Shown here: positions 49,162 to 59,445 of the stretch, one piece after another
Layout of the letters: each line of letters begins with the position of its first letter
How positions within the stretch are numbered: position 1 is the stretch's first letter
NCBI RefSeq assembly: GCF_002531935.1
Contig: NZ_NWSV01000021.1
Span: 1 to 64,000 of the forward strand
Reading direction: 5' to 3'
Origin: Rhizobium chutanense
Lineage (GTDB): Bacteria; Pseudomonadota; Alphaproteobacteria; Rhizobiales; Rhizobiaceae
Length of the DNA: 64,000 nucleotides
Notes under the pieces: model-generated
The model's input: the letters and a program-made list of their open reading frames with translations, nothing else
Databases searched by the model: none
What the model was told of the DNA's origin: nothing
Translations under genes and position numbers: made by a program

Positions 49162-50596
49162 AACGCCGCTGGTGGTGATCGCCAGGAGTGGTTCGAAGCG
49201 ATGGATTGCCGCGGCTGATCAGGCAGCGACCAAACTCGGCCTTCGTCTTGGCACGCCGGCGGCCAAGGCGCAGGCATTGGTCCAAGGCCTGATGATGATC
49301 GATGCGGATCCGGCGGCCGACCTCGCGGCGCTGGAACGGCTGACGCTCTGGGCCTTGTCGCAATATTCGCCTGTCGTCGCCATGGATGCTCCCGACGGCA
49401 TCGTCATGGACACGGAGGGCGCCGACCATCTTCAGGGTGGCGAAGAGCTGATGCTGTCGGGTCTCGTCAATCGCTTGCGCGGTCGGGGTCTCGCAGCGCG
49501 AGCGGCGATCGCCGATACTTGGGGTGCAGCGCACGCGCTCGCCCGGACCACGGATCGCGAGACGATGATAATCCCGCGCGGCCAAACGGCCCGGGCGGTG
49601 AACCGCTTGCCCTTGTCGTCGCTGCGACTGCAGGGGGAAACTGTGGCCAGCCTCCGCACCCTCGGCTTTGCCACCGTCGGCGATCTCGCCGCCACTCCAC
49701 GTGCGCCGCTGATCCTACGCTTCGGGCCGGAAGTTGCACGGCGTCTCGACCAGGTGTTCGGCCGACTTGCCGAGCCGATCGATCCGATCCGTCCGGCGGA
49801 ACTTGTCGAGGTACAAAAATCCTTCGCCGAGCCGATCGGTGCGCCGGAGACGATCGAGAAATACGTCACCCGCCTGGTGCGCCAACTCTGTCTGGAGCTC
49901 GAGACGCGCGGGCTCGGCGTTCGACGCGCTGACCTCATCGTCCACCGCGTCGATAACACCATGCAGGCGCTCCGGGCCGGCACGGCCAAGCCGGTCCGCG
50001 ATATCGCCTGGTTGACCAAACTCCTCCGCGATCGCATCGAGAGGATCGAGCCTGGCTTCGGCATTGAGAAGCTCAGCCTGGCGGCGATCATCGCCGAACC
50101 ACTGATCGAGACTCAGTCGGCATCCTCGCTGATCGAAGAGCAGATCACCGACGTGACGCCGCTCATCGATGTCCTCGGCAACCGCGGTGGCCAGCGGATT
50201 TTCCGTGTCGCCCCCGTCGCAAGCGATGTTCCGGAGCGCAGCGTCCAGCGGATCGCCCCGACAGCCGACGAGGACGGCGCCACCTGGCCGCTGCATTGGC
50301 TGCGTCCGCCCCGGCTTCTGGCGCGGCCGGAACCGATCGAGGTGATTGCGCTCTTGCCGGATCATCCGCCGGTCTCCTTTACCTGGCGCGGGAAGCGGCG
50401 CCGGGTAAAGCGTGCCGACGGCCCGGAGCGAATTTTTGGAGAATGGTGGCAGCGCAGTTCCGAATGGATCGCAGTGCGGGACTACTTCCTCGTCGAGGAT
50501 GATGCCGGTGAGCGCTTCTGGATTTTTCGATCCGGTGATGGTGTCGATGCGGACACCGGATCGCACACATGGTTCCTGCACGGAGTGTTTGCGTGA
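49079..50596 (+). CDS. imuB: ImuB, inactive Y-family polymerase adaptor
   Basis: A 505-residue Y-family-like protein that begins MMARVVSVFLPTLPTDRI (ATG 49079 or 49082). It lacks the DxD and SLDE acidic residues needed for catalysis; the matching place reads VSVFLPTLPT, as in other ImuB proteins. It keeps the little-finger part and a long C-terminal region. ImuB recruits DnaE2 to the beta clamp. Its TGA overlaps the dnaE2 ATG by one base. Confidence 0.92.
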   Translation: MMARVVSVFLPTLPTDRIRRADPSLPVETPLVVIARSGSKRWIAAADQAATKLGLRLGTPAAKAQALVQGLMMIDADPAADLAALERLTLWALSQYSPVVAMDAPDGIVMDTEGADHLQGGEELMLSGLVNRLRGRGLAARAAIADTWGAAHALARTTDRETMIIPRGQTARAVNRLPLSSLRLQGETVASLRTLGFATVGDLAATPRAPLILRFGPEVARRLDQVFGRLAEPIDPIRPAELVEVQKSFAEPIGAPETIEKYVTRLVRQLCLELETRGLGVRRADLIVHRVDNTMQALRAGTAKPVRDIAWLTKLLRDRIERIEPGFGIEKLSLAAIIAEPLIETQSASSLIEEQITDVTPLIDVLGNRGGQRIFRVAPVASDVPERSVQRIAPTADEDGATWPLHWLRPPRLLARPEPIEVIALLPDHPPVSFTWRGKRRRVKRADGPERIFGEWWQRSSEWIAVRDYFLVEDDAGERFWIFRSGDGVDADTGSHTWFLHGVFA

Positions 50597-53500
50597 TGCG
50601 CTACGCCGAGCTTCAGGTCACCACACACTTCTCGTTCCTCCGCGGCGCAAGCTCGGCCGAGGAACTGTTCGCGACCGCAAAGCTCATGGGCATCGAAGCG
50701 CTCGGCGTCGTCGACCGCAACAGCCTGGCCGGCATCGTCCGGGCGCTGGAGGCGTCGCGCGCCACCGGCCTCAGACTCGTCGTCGGCTGCCGGCTCGATC
50801 TCCAAGACGGGATGTCGATCCTCGTCTATCCCACAGATCGCGCCGCCTATTCGCGGCTGACACGGCTGCTGACCTTGGGGAAGAGCCGGGGAGGGAAGGC
50901 GAAGTGCATCCTGCATCTTGATGACGTGGCGCTCTATTCCGAAGGCCTTATCGGCGTTCTCGTGCCGGATATGCCGGACGACGCCTGCGCCGTACAGCTC
51001 AGGAAGATGGCCGAGGTCTTTGGCGACCGCGCCTATGTCGCGCTCTGCCTGCGCCGGCGCCCGAATGATCAGCTTCGACTGCATGAGCTGTCGAACCTGG
51101 CGGTCAAGCAGCGGATAAAGACAGTCGTCACCAACGATGTGCTGTTTCATGAACCCGGTCGGCGCCAGCTGCAGGACGTCGTCACCTGCATCAGGACCCG
51201 TTCCACCATCGACGATGTCGGCTTCGAGCGTGAGCGGCACGCCGATCGATTTCTCAAGCCGCCGGAAGAAATGGCTCGCCTCTTCCCCCGCTATCCGGAA
51301 GCCCTGGCGCGGACCATGGAGATCGTCGAGCGCTGCAGGTTCTCACTCGAGGAACTCGTCTATCAGTATCCCGAGGAGGCGCTGATTCCTGGCATGACAG
51401 CGCAGCAGTCGCTTGAGCATTACACCTGGGAAGGCGTCAGCACACGTTATCCCGAAGGTCTGCCTGATCATGTCGAGAAGACCATCCACCATGAGCTCGC
51501 TCTGATCGAGACGATGCGCTACGCACCCTATTTCCTGACCGTCTTTTCGATCGTCCGGTTCGCCCGATCGCAGGGCATTCTCTGCCAGGGCAGGGGATCG
51601 GCCGCCAATTCCGCCGTCTGCTATGTGCTCGGCGTCACCTCGATCGACCCGGACACCAATGATCTGTTGTTTGAGCGGTTTGTCAGCCAAGAGCGTGACG
51701 AGCCGCCCGACATCGATGTCGACTTCGAGCACGAGCGGCGCGAGGAGGTGATCCAGTGGATCTACAAGACCTACGGCCACGACAAGGCGGCGCTTTGCTC
51801 GACCGTCACCCGCTATCGCGCCAAGGGCGCCATTCGCGACGTCGGCAAGGCGCTGGGCCTGCCCGAGGATCTGATCAAGGCGCTCTCCTCCGGCATTTGG
51901 TCCTGGTCGGAGGAGGTGGGCGGGCAACATGTGCGCGACCTCGGCCTCAATCCGGACGATCGGCGTCTCGCTTTGACCTTGAGACTCGCCCGGCAACTGA
52001 TGGGCGCGCCGCGCCATCTCGGTCAGCACCCCGGTGGATTCGTGTTGACGCACGAACGTCTCGACGACCTGGTGCCGATCGAGCCCGCGACTATGGTCGA
52101 CCGGCAGGTGATCGAATGGGAAAAGGACGATGTCGAAGCTTTGAAAATGATGAAGGTCGACGTGCTGGCGCTCGGCATGCTGACCTGCATGGCCAAGGCC
52201 TTCGCGCTGATCGGCAAGCATAAAGACCAGGATCTCGACCTCGCCACCATCCCGCAGGAGGATCCGGCGACCTATGCGATGATCCGAAGGGCCGACACGC
52301 TCGGCACCTTCCAGATCGAATCTCGCGCCCAGATGTCCATGCTGCCGCGCATGAAACCGAGGACCTTCTACGATCTCGTCATCCAGGTGGCGATCGTCCG
52401 CCCCGGCCCGATCCAGGGTGACATGGTGCATCCGTATCTGCGCCGGCGCGAAGGCAAGGAGAAGGTCGAATATCCGACACCCGAACTGGAGGCGGTCCTT
52501 CACAAGACCCTTGGCGTGCCGCTGTTTCAGGAGTCCGCGATGAAGGTGGCGATGGTCTGCGCCGGGTTTACCGGCGGCGAAGCCGACCAGCTCCGCAAAT
52601 CGATGGCGACCTTCAAGTTCACGGGCGGCGTTTCGAGGTTCCAGGACAAGCTTGTGAACGGGATGATCAAGAACGGATATTCGAAGGAGTTTGCGGAGAA
52701 GACATTTTCGCAATTGGAAGGCTTCGGCTCCTACGGCTTCCCCGAAAGCCATGCCGCCTCCTTCGCCCTGATCGCCTACGCCTCGAACTATGTGAAATGC
52801 CATTTTCCGGAGGTCTTCTGCACGGCGCTCCTGAATTCGCAGCCGATGGGATTTTACGCCCCGGCGCAGATCGTCGCCGACGCCAGGAAGCACCGCGTCG
52901 AAGTCCGGCCCGTCTGCATCAACCGCTCGCGCTGGGACTGCACGCTGGAGAGGATCCATGACACCGACCGGCATGCCGTTCGCCTCGGCATGCGCCAGGT
53001 GCGCGGATTGGCGACCGCCGACGCGGCGCGCATCGTCGCCGCTCGCGCCGACGAGCCCTTCGCATCCGTCGACGACATGTGGCGGCGCTCGGGTGTACCC
53101 GTCGCCTCGCTCGTCGAGCTTGCCGAAGCCGATGCCTTCCTGCCATCCCTCTGTCTCGAGAGGCGTGATGCGCTCTGGGCAATCAAGGCGCTACGCGACG
53201 AGCCGCTGCCGCTGTTTAGCGCTGCGGCGGAGCGGGAGGCCCGGGCGATCGCCGAGCAGCAGGAGCCGGACGTCGAGCTCAAGCAGATGACCGAGGGTCA
53301 CAACGTCGTCGAGGACTACAGCCACACGGGTCTTACGCTTCGCCAGCACCCTTTGTGTTTCCTGCGAAGCGACCTCGTGAAGCGTCGGATCGTCACCTGT
53401 GCCGAGGCGATGACAGCGCGTGACGGGCAATGGCTGATGGCGGCCGGCTTGGTGCTGGTGCGCCAGCGGCCGGGCTCGGCCAAGGGCGTGATGTTCGTTA

Positions 53501-53859
53501 CCGTGGAGGACGAGACCGGTGTGGCGAATGTCGTCGTATGGCCAAATGTCTTCGACCGGTCGCGCCGGGTGGTGCTCGGCGCCAGCATGATGGCGATCAA
53601 CGGCAGGATCCAGCGGGAAGGCGAGGTGGTCCATCTCGTCGCGCAGCAGCTGTTCGATCTCTCGACCGATCTGTCGAGCCTTGCCGAGCGCGATGGGGCG
53701 TTCCGGCCGCCGACCGGCCGCGGCGACGAGTTCGCGCATGGCACCCCCGGGAGTCCGGATTCCCGCGAGCGGCTGGTGCCGGGTGTCCGGCCGCGGGATC
53801 TATTCGTGCCGGATCTTCATATCGACACGCTGAAAATCAAGAGCCGGAATTTTCAGTAG
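50596..53859 (+). CDS. dnaE2: DnaE2 (ImuC), error-prone DNA polymerase III alpha
   Basis: A 1087-residue C-family polymerase from ATG 50596 (MRYAELQVTTHFSFLRGAS). It has the PHP domain start, the palm motifs PPDIDVDFEHERREEV and GRGSAANSAVCYVLG, and KMMKVDVLALGMLTC. The C-terminal OB region (FVTVEDETGVANVVVWP) is followed by the ending SRNFQ. It carries out damage-tolerant, mutagenic synthesis with ImuA and ImuB after SOS induction. The length is normal. Confidence 0.96.
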   Translation: MRYAELQVTTHFSFLRGASSAEELFATAKLMGIEALGVVDRNSLAGIVRALEASRATGLRLVVGCRLDLQDGMSILVYPTDRAAYSRLTRLLTLGKSRGGKAKCILHLDDVALYSEGLIGVLVPDMPDDACAVQLRKMAEVFGDRAYVALCLRRRPNDQLRLHELSNLAVKQRIKTVVTNDVLFHEPGRRQLQDVVTCIRTRSTIDDVGFERERHADRFLKPPEEMARLFPRYPEALARTMEIVERCRFSLEELVYQYPEEALIPGMTAQQSLEHYTWEGVSTRYPEGLPDHVEKTIHHELALIETMRYAPYFLTVFSIVRFARSQGILCQGRGSAANSAVCYVLGVTSIDPDTNDLLFERFVSQERDEPPDIDVDFEHERREEVIQWIYKTYGHDKAALCSTVTRYRAKGAIRDVGKALGLPEDLIKALSSGIWSWSEEVGGQHVRDLGLNPDDRRLALTLRLARQLMGAPRHLGQHPGGFVLTHERLDDLVPIEPATMVDRQVIEWEKDDVEALKMMKVDVLALGMLTCMAKAFALIGKHKDQDLDLATIPQEDPATYAMIRRADTLGTFQIESRAQMSMLPRMKPRTFYDLVIQVAIVRPGPIQGDMVHPYLRRREGKEKVEYPTPELEAVLHKTLGVPLFQESAMKVAMVCAGFTGGEADQLRKSMATFKFTGGVSRFQDKLVNGMIKNGYSKEFAEKTFSQLEGFGSYGFPESHAASFALIAYASNYVKCHFPEVFCTALLNSQPMGFYAPAQIVADARKHRVEVRPVCINRSRWDCTLERIHDTDRHAVRLGMRQVRGLATADAARIVAARADEPFASVDDMWRRSGVPVASLVELAEADAFLPSLCLERRDALWAIKALRDEPLPLFSAAAEREARAIAEQQEPDVELKQMTEGHNVVEDYSHTGLTLRQHPLCFLRSDLVKRRIVTCAEAMTARDGQWLMAAGLVLVRQRPGSAKGVMFVTVEDETGVANVVVWPNVFDRSRRVVLGASMMAINGRIQREGEVVHLVAQQLFDLSTDLSSLAERDGAFRPPTGRGDEFAHGTPGSPDSRERLVPGVRPRDLFVPDLHIDTLKIKSRNFQ

Positions 53860-53949
53860 GGGAGAGTTCGAATGGCGATCACTAATCGTCAGGGGAGAAC
53901 ACATCATCGGTGGACGACTATTCCGCCATCAGTTTGCAGATCCCCGCTA

Positions 53950-54753
53950 TCAGTCACCGTCCATCGCTGGTACGAGCGCTAGAATACTCCGCGCGCGGTT
54001 ACGGACCGGTTCGTCGACCATGCTGCCGTCGACCGATGCAGCGCCGTCTGCTGATGTAAGGACACGGCGTGCCCAGGCAACTTCCTGCTCGGACGGCAGA
54101 AAGGCATTTTTGACAACCGACACTTGCTTGGGATGGATACACAGCTTGCCAGTCATGCCGAGAGACCGGGCATGCTCTGCGTCATCACGACTGAAAGCGT
54201 CGTCGTCCAGTTGCAATGTGACGCCGTCGATGGGGGCGGTGATAGACGCCAAGCGCGATGCGAGTACCAGTTCCAGGCGGACAGGTAGAAGGTTTTCACG
54301 CAGATGGACCATGCCGATATCGACACAGAAATCCACCGATCCGAAAGCGAGGCGCCGCACGCAGGGTGTGGCTGCAAGCATTCTTGCAGAGGCCAGTCCC
54401 TGGGCGGTTTCTATCAGCGCGATGAGGGGAACCCCAACCGCATCTCCCACAGATTGGACTGCCGAGGGGTCGCCTGATTTAGGCAGCATGACGGCCGCTG
54501 GCGCAAGCGCGGCGACCGCCGCTACATCAGATACGTGCCACGGCGTTCCGTGGGCGTTGATCCGGACGATAATCGGTAGATCAGTGAATTCGGCAGTCAA
54601 GGATGCGCGTGCAAATTCCTTCCTCTCGACGGCAACCGCATCTTCAAGGTCAAGAATTACGGCGTCGGCCCCTGACGAGGCAGCCTTGCCAAACCGCTCA
54701 GGTCGATCCGCCGGGACGAATAATGGCGCCCGAATTGTTGAAAGGTTCACCAT
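53950..54753 (-). CDS. HpcH/HpaI aldolase, CitE-like CoA ester lyase
   Basis: A 267-residue TIM-barrel lyase. The start at 54753 (MVNLSTIRAPLFVPADRPER) fits the family; a longer frame to 54801 adds a basic stretch. Metal and substrate residues are in AVILDLEDAV, IIVRINAHG, LIALIETAQGL and FGSVDFCVDIG. CitE-type enzymes split citryl-, malyl- or citramalyl-CoA. A citF-like gene lies 8 kb away on the same strand, but no citD acyl-carrier gene is here, so a stand-alone CoA-ester lyase is as likely as citrate lyase. Confidence 0.82.
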   Translation of the reverse strand: MVNLSTIRAPLFVPADRPERFGKAASSGADAVILDLEDAVAVERKEFARASLTAEFTDLPIIVRINAHGTPWHVSDVAAVAALAPAAVMLPKSGDPSAVQSVGDAVGVPLIALIETAQGLASARMLAATPCVRRLAFGSVDFCVDIGMVHLRENLLPVRLELVLASRLASITAPIDGVTLQLDDDAFSRDDAEHARSLGMTGKLCIHPKQVSVVKNAFLPSEQEVAWARRVLTSADGAASVDGSMVDEPVRNRARSILALVPAMDGD

Positions 54754-55220
54754 TGTGCGCGCGCTTCCGTCGTTATTGGGCCGTCGGCGCAGCGGTTTCA
54801 TAGCCGTATGCCGTCGCCGTCCTGACTGCGTTTATTGTAAAATCGTCGATGTGGAATGGTGGGGCGAAACTCTGGAGGTCAAATTGCCGGGCACCGTCCG
54901 CAAATGTAAGTAGTGAACGAACTAGCATCGATGTCTGCCCTGGAAAGCGTACATCTCTCATGCCGGAGAACTTTGCTCGGAAAAAATTGACCGATCGCAT
55001 TGTGTTGATCCTTTGGCCGGGTTGCGCCCTGTCAGGTTCGCTCAGCCAGCTGGAGAGGCATTGCCGAATACTTATTTGACACAGTCACCAGTGTAAACGC
55101 GCATAGGCAGCAATAAGATATAGCTAGATCCTATAGCCACGATATGATCGACGTGGCTCCCCTAGCCGAGGCGGTCGAGGCATTCTCAATGCCGGATATT
55201 ACGGTAGAGGGAGGACGACC
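54754..55220. other. Gap between citE-like and solute-binding genes
   Basis: The gap of 467 bp separates divergent genes and probably holds both promoters. The plus-strand gene has GGGAGGACGACC before its GTG. Short overlapping ORFs show no ribosome site or recognisable product. No repeat or RNA was found. Confidence 0.5.
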
Positions 55221-56402
55221 GTGTTAGACTCGATGAAAGGCCTTATTTTCGTTGCTGCGCTGGCGACTGCCAGCTTTGCGACGCCTGCTCTGTCCGAGGA
55301 TAAATCCTCTGCAGTCAGCCAACTTCCGGCAGATCTTCAGGAAGCCTATGTCGGAGTAGATCCGGAGCAGCCGATCGGCGACTCCGCCTACAGGGACTAC
55401 AAGCCCAAGAACGGCCCTCCGTGGAAGATCGGATACGCCAGCTCTTACTCTGGCAATACCTGGCGCGCCGAAGGCATGAAACGTCTTATGGAGAAGCTGC
55501 TGCCGGAGTACAAGAAGGCCGGTTTGGTCAGCGAAGTGATGGTAACGCAATCTGACCTCAAGGACGCTGTTCAAATCCAGCAGATACGCCAGCTGGTCGA
55601 TCAAGGTGCCAACGCAATCATTGTTTGCTGCTCAAATCCGGTAGCTTTGAATGGCGCTGTCGAGTATGCCTACAAAAACGGCGCCGTCGTCTTTTCGTAT
55701 TCCGGTTATCTGACGTCTGACAAGGCTCTGAGCGCCTCTGCGAATTACGCCCAAGGCGGTTATGAAATCGCGAAAGCACTGATCGAGGAGGTTGGCAGCA
55801 AGGGCAATTTCTTGCTTGTATCCGGCATCGCCGGCGCGGCCTCGTCCGAGAGCTTCGACACCGGTGCAAGACGTGCCTTAAGCGAATTTCCTGACGCAAG
55901 GTTGGCCGGTCAGGTTTTCGGCAACTGGACTGATCAGGTCGCGCAGACCGAAGTACAGAAGTTTCTCGCCACCCATCCAGGCGAGATTGATGGCATCATC
56001 GCGCAAGGTTCCCAAGAGACAGGTATTTTGAAGGCCGTGCTGCAGTCTGGACGCGACGTAATGCCTATTTCGTTGGCTGGTTCCGCCGGCGCAGCCTGCT
56101 ATCTGAAGCAGCATCCCGGCTGGATCAGCCATGCCTTTCAGATCTGGCCTCCAGGTGACGAGATGGAGCTGGGGTTTAACGCGGTTATCCGTACGCTCCA
56201 AGGGCAGGGACCGATCATTCAGTCAATCCTTCGCCCCGTCTATCGCGTGTCAGCGGAAGATTATGTGAAGAGCCTGCCCGAAGACTGCTCCGTGGACTCT
56301 ACGGACTATATCCAGCCCGGGATAGAAACATGGTTCCCGAGCGAGCGCGCCGACGGTTATTTCCTTCGCCCGGCCGACCCACTCGCCGCTCCCGCTAAAT
56401 AA
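55221..56402 (+). CDS. Periplasmic sugar-binding protein of an ABC transporter
   Basis: A 393-residue protein with GTG start at 55221 and GGAGG seven bases before it. It has a signal peptide (GLIFVAALATASFATPALSE). The body is a type I periplasmic binding fold (KIGYASSYSGNTWRAEGMKR, DQGANAIIVCCSNP, GNFLLVSGIAGAASSES, EIDGIIAQGSQETG) as in ribose and rhamnose-type binding proteins. No permease or ATPase gene is next to it, so the transporter must be elsewhere. The ligand is unknown; the dehydrogenases downstream suggest a sugar or polyol. Confidence 0.85.
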   Translation: MLDSMKGLIFVAALATASFATPALSEDKSSAVSQLPADLQEAYVGVDPEQPIGDSAYRDYKPKNGPPWKIGYASSYSGNTWRAEGMKRLMEKLLPEYKKAGLVSEVMVTQSDLKDAVQIQQIRQLVDQGANAIIVCCSNPVALNGAVEYAYKNGAVVFSYSGYLTSDKALSASANYAQGGYEIAKALIEEVGSKGNFLLVSGIAGAASSESFDTGARRALSEFPDARLAGQVFGNWTDQVAQTEVQKFLATHPGEIDGIIAQGSQETGILKAVLQSGRDVMPISLAGSAGAACYLKQHPGWISHAFQIWPPGDEMELGFNAVIRTLQGQGPIIQSILRPVYRVSAEDYVKSLPEDCSVDSTDYIQPGIETWFPSERADGYFLRPADPLAAPAK

Positions 56403-56847
56403 ACGCCTCTTGTGATGCGGCGCTCCAGCTGTCTGGGGCGCCGAGATTCAGTAGAAAGACTTTCGATACCAGAATTCCGGGTCTGGGTTTAACCAATACC
56501 ATCTGCGGTCCTGTCTGCCGTCGTGATCGACATGCTTCTGCTTGCTGTCGTCGGTGGTGGCTTTGTCGGTGTGGAACATGCCAGTCTCGTCACTGCGGTG
56601 GCTGACCTGGCGATCATTGGGAACTCGCTTCAGGGCGGTTCCGGGAGGTATGGCGCATCGACCATCGGCTTGTGTTCGTGCAAAAGCGTTCCTCATTTCT
56701 GATAGGGATGGGGCTCAGCTACGGCTCGCAACAAAGCATCTTTGGTCTGCTGATCCGGCGATAGTTGCGCTGCATGCGCGGGCGCCGCTCGTTCGCTACG
56801 AGATCTGACAATGATCCACGACTTGAAATGAAAAAGGGAGAAGAGGC
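56403..56847. other. Gap before the aldehyde dehydrogenase gene
   Basis: A 445-bp gap. It begins with a strong hairpin after the binding-protein gene. A minus-strand frame at 56448-56696 (82 codons) and a plus-strand frame at 56542-56808 overlap here; neither has a good ribosome site or a known family. The end carries AAAGGGAG for the next gene. Confidence 0.5.
56418..56443 (+). terminator. Hairpin after the binding-protein gene
   Basis: An 11-bp stem (CGGCGCTCCAG with CTGGGGCGCCG, one G-U pair) has a 4-nt loop, 15 bp past the stop. No T-run follows, so it may instead protect the 3' end of the mRNA, which is common after binding-protein genes. Confidence 0.5.
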
Positions 56848-58305
56848 ATGAATACTCACACATATACAAACCAGTTGAAGATCGACTTCGATGGTCCTTA
56901 CCTGATGACCATCGGCGGCCGACTTGTCGACGCGCCGAACACATTCGAGGTCCACAATCCGGCAACCGGCGCCGTCGTCGCGAATGCGCCCGAAGCTTCG
57001 CGCGAGCAGGTCGATGAGGCTATCGCGGCTGCGAAGGAGGCCCAGCCCGGTTGGGCCGCCTTAAGCTGGGAGGAACGTCGGGATTACATAACGGCCTATG
57101 CGGATGCATTGGATGCCAACAAGGAAAGCATCATCACACTGCTGACGACGGAGCAAGGCAAGCCGCGGCATTCCATGGCCACCACTGAGGTGGACTATGC
57201 GATCTTTTGGGTGCGTGAGGTTGCCAAGCGCGCACTCCACGAAGAGATCATTGAGGATACTCCAGATCATGTCGTCAAAATCGTGCGTTCGCCGCTCGGC
57301 GTCGTAGGTGCCATCACGCCGTGGAACTTCCCGATCTTGCTCGGCCTCTGGAAGCTGGCACCGTGCCTGATCACCGGCAACACCATAGTTATCAAGCCCT
57401 CTCCCTTCACCCCGTTGGGTACACTCCGCTTCGGTGAAATCGCGCAGAAAATCTTCCCGAAGGGCGTTGTCAACGTCGTATCGGGCGGCAACGAACAAGG
57501 CGTCTGGCTAACGGATCATCCTTCCGTGTCAAAAATATCGTTCACGGGCTCGACGGCAACGGGCAAGAAAGTTATGTCGGCCGCCGCGCTTTCGAACTTG
57601 AAGCGCGTCACGCTAGAGCTCGGCGGAAACGATCCGGCGATCGTCATGCCCGGTACGGACTACAAGGCGCTGATACCGACCTTGTTCGATGCGGCCTTCG
57701 GCAACTCTGGGCAATGGTGCATTGCGGTCAAGCGTCTCTACGTCCACGAGTCTCTTTACAAGGATTTTCTGAAAGACTTCGTGGAATACGCCTCTGCGAA
57801 AGTCGTCGGAAACGGAATGGATCCTAGGACTGACCTAGGGCCGATTCAAAACAGAATGCAGTACAACAAGCTTCTGAACCTGTTCGCAGACGTCAAGTCC
57901 AAGGGTTACAAGGTCCCCCTCGGCGGAACGATTGATGAAAGCCTCCCCGGCAATTTCGTTCCCATCACGATCGTCGACAATCCCCCGCGCGAAAGCCGCA
58001 TCGTTCGTGAAGAACCCTTCGGTCCGATCCTTCCTATCATTTCATGGAGCGATCTCGACGAAGTCATTCAGGACGCTAACAATACCGAGTTTGGTCTGGC
58101 GGCATCGGTGTGGGGACCTGATCGAGATGAAGCGATCCGTGTCGCTCATCGCATCGAGGCGGGTACGGTCTGGGTCAACGAAATCCACATTCACGGCATC
58201 GACATCCCTTTCGGCGGCCATAAGCAGTCTGGAATGGGAGTCGAGAACGGACGGGAAGGTCTCGAAGAGTTTACCAACGCCAAGACATACATGTTCAGGA
58301 AGTGA
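56848..58305 (+). CDS. NAD(P)-dependent aldehyde dehydrogenase
   Basis: A 485-residue cytoplasmic enzyme of the ALDH superfamily. Visible are TPWNFP with N160, the cofactor site SFTGSTATGKKVM, LELGGNDP with E257 as general base, and GNSGQWC with C291 as nucleophile, then EEPFGPILPI. It oxidises an aldehyde to the acid. Substrate class is not readable. It is followed by a LysR gene on the same strand, which may control it. Confidence 0.92.
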   Translation: MNTHTYTNQLKIDFDGPYLMTIGGRLVDAPNTFEVHNPATGAVVANAPEASREQVDEAIAAAKEAQPGWAALSWEERRDYITAYADALDANKESIITLLTTEQGKPRHSMATTEVDYAIFWVREVAKRALHEEIIEDTPDHVVKIVRSPLGVVGAITPWNFPILLGLWKLAPCLITGNTIVIKPSPFTPLGTLRFGEIAQKIFPKGVVNVVSGGNEQGVWLTDHPSVSKISFTGSTATGKKVMSAAALSNLKRVTLELGGNDPAIVMPGTDYKALIPTLFDAAFGNSGQWCIAVKRLYVHESLYKDFLKDFVEYASAKVVGNGMDPRTDLGPIQNRMQYNKLLNLFADVKSKGYKVPLGGTIDESLPGNFVPITIVDNPPRESRIVREEPFGPILPIISWSDLDEVIQDANNTEFGLAASVWGPDRDEAIRVAHRIEAGTVWVNEIHIHGIDIPFGGHKQSGMGVENGREGLEEFTNAKTYMFRK

Positions 58306-58488
58306 GTTTTCCCGCAGCAGCGCAAGCAATGAGGGTTTGACGGGAGGCGATCCGGTCGGCTCCCTATCGCTTTGACAAACTGACAGTCTGGTCACAGGCT
58401 GTTCAGATCGCTTCGCGACACACACGATTACTGGCCGACGCGGCGTTATTGACTTAAGAGAAATCAATAGCGGACTTGGGAGGTAGTT

Positions 58489-59445
58489 GTGGACGTTCGT
58501 CAACTGAAATATCTCATTGCGATTGCCGAAAAGCGATCCTTCGCGGCAGCTGCCGAAGCGCTCGGCATGGCTCAGCCGTCACTGTCGGTTCAGATGAAAA
58601 ATCTGGAGCACCGTCTGGGGACCGAACTCTTCGTGCGTTCTCCGCGAGGGGTGACGTTGAATGAAGCGGGAGAGGTCCTGCTCCTGCATGCCGGTCAGAT
58701 TCTCCATGCTGTTGAGGTGGCCACGAATGAGGTCCGCGAGGCCGGACGAAACCCGTCCGGCCCCGTCATTTTCGGGTTTCCTTCTTCCGCCTCGATGGTG
58801 CTGTCCGTTCCCTTGGCGGAAACGATCAGGCTCGAATATCCAGACATCAGGCTTCGTGCAGTCGACGCTATGAGCGGGTTCATCAAGGAGTGGCTGGAGG
58901 AGGAAACAATTGATCTAGCGCTTCTTTACGAGACGAGCGGCCTGGCTAATGCTGAGGTGAGGACTCTGCTTCACGAGGAGCTGTATTTTTATGCCGCGCC
59001 GGATTTGTGGCCATTCGACAGCAGCCTGGCTCAACCGGTGACGCTTTCCAGCATCCAAAACATCGAGTTGGTCCTACCCTCGAAATCGCATGGCTTGCGG
59101 ATGCTCATCGATCAGCACTGTAAGCAGGCTGGTGTCACGCTCAATATCGTCGTGGAGATGGACTCTCTTTCCCAGATCAAGTCGCTCGTTTCCAGGGGCA
59201 GCGCGTGCACTATCCTCGCACCCGCCGCAGCTAACGATAGCGAGACGCGTGGAGAATTGATCGGCGCGCCAATCGTAGATCCGGTTATATCGCGACCTGT
59301 TTATCTTGTCCGAAACCCGAAACGGATGCGGACAAAGGCATCGGCAGTCGTCGAGAAAGCCACAATCGACGTTGTGCGCGAACTCGTCGAACGAAATATT
59401 TGGCGCGGCAGGCTGGACGCTGGTGCGTTGCTCGAAGGGCAATAG
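58489..59445 (+). CDS. LysR-family transcriptional regulator
   Basis: A 318-residue protein with GTG start at 58489 and GGGAGG upstream. The N-terminal winged helix reads MDVRQLKYLIAIAEKRSFAA and AEALGMAQPSLSVQMKNLE. A substrate-binding domain follows from about residue 90. The NAC/Cbl-like form PVIFGFPSSASMVLSVPLAE is seen. It probably controls the catabolic genes on either side. The effector is unknown. Confidence 0.92.
   Translation: MDVRQLKYLIAIAEKRSFAAAAEALGMAQPSLSVQMKNLEHRLGTELFVRSPRGVTLNEAGEVLLLHAGQILHAVEVATNEVREAGRNPSGPVIFGFPSSASMVLSVPLAETIRLEYPDIRLRAVDAMSGFIKEWLEEETIDLALLYETSGLANAEVRTLLHEELYFYAAPDLWPFDSSLAQPVTLSSIQNIELVLPSKSHGLRMLIDQHCKQAGVTLNIVVEMDSLSQIKSLVSRGSACTILAPAAANDSETRGELIGAPIVDPVISRPVYLVRNPKRMRTKASAVVEKATIDVVRELVERNIWRGRLDAGALLEGQ

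Noticed and set aside
51343..52974. Minus-strand open frame of 543 codons opposite dnaE2
   Set aside because: It is the shadow of a strongly conserved dnaE2 and has no motif or ribosome site.
56448..56696. Minus-strand ORF of 82 codons in the gap before the aldehyde dehydrogenase
   Set aside because: It has no ribosome site, no recognisable domain and unusual composition. It may be an old remnant, but nothing supports a gene.
58341..58363. GGGAG...CTCCC hairpin after the aldehyde dehydrogenase gene
   Set aside because: The stem is short with a mismatch and no T-run, so it is not called a terminator.
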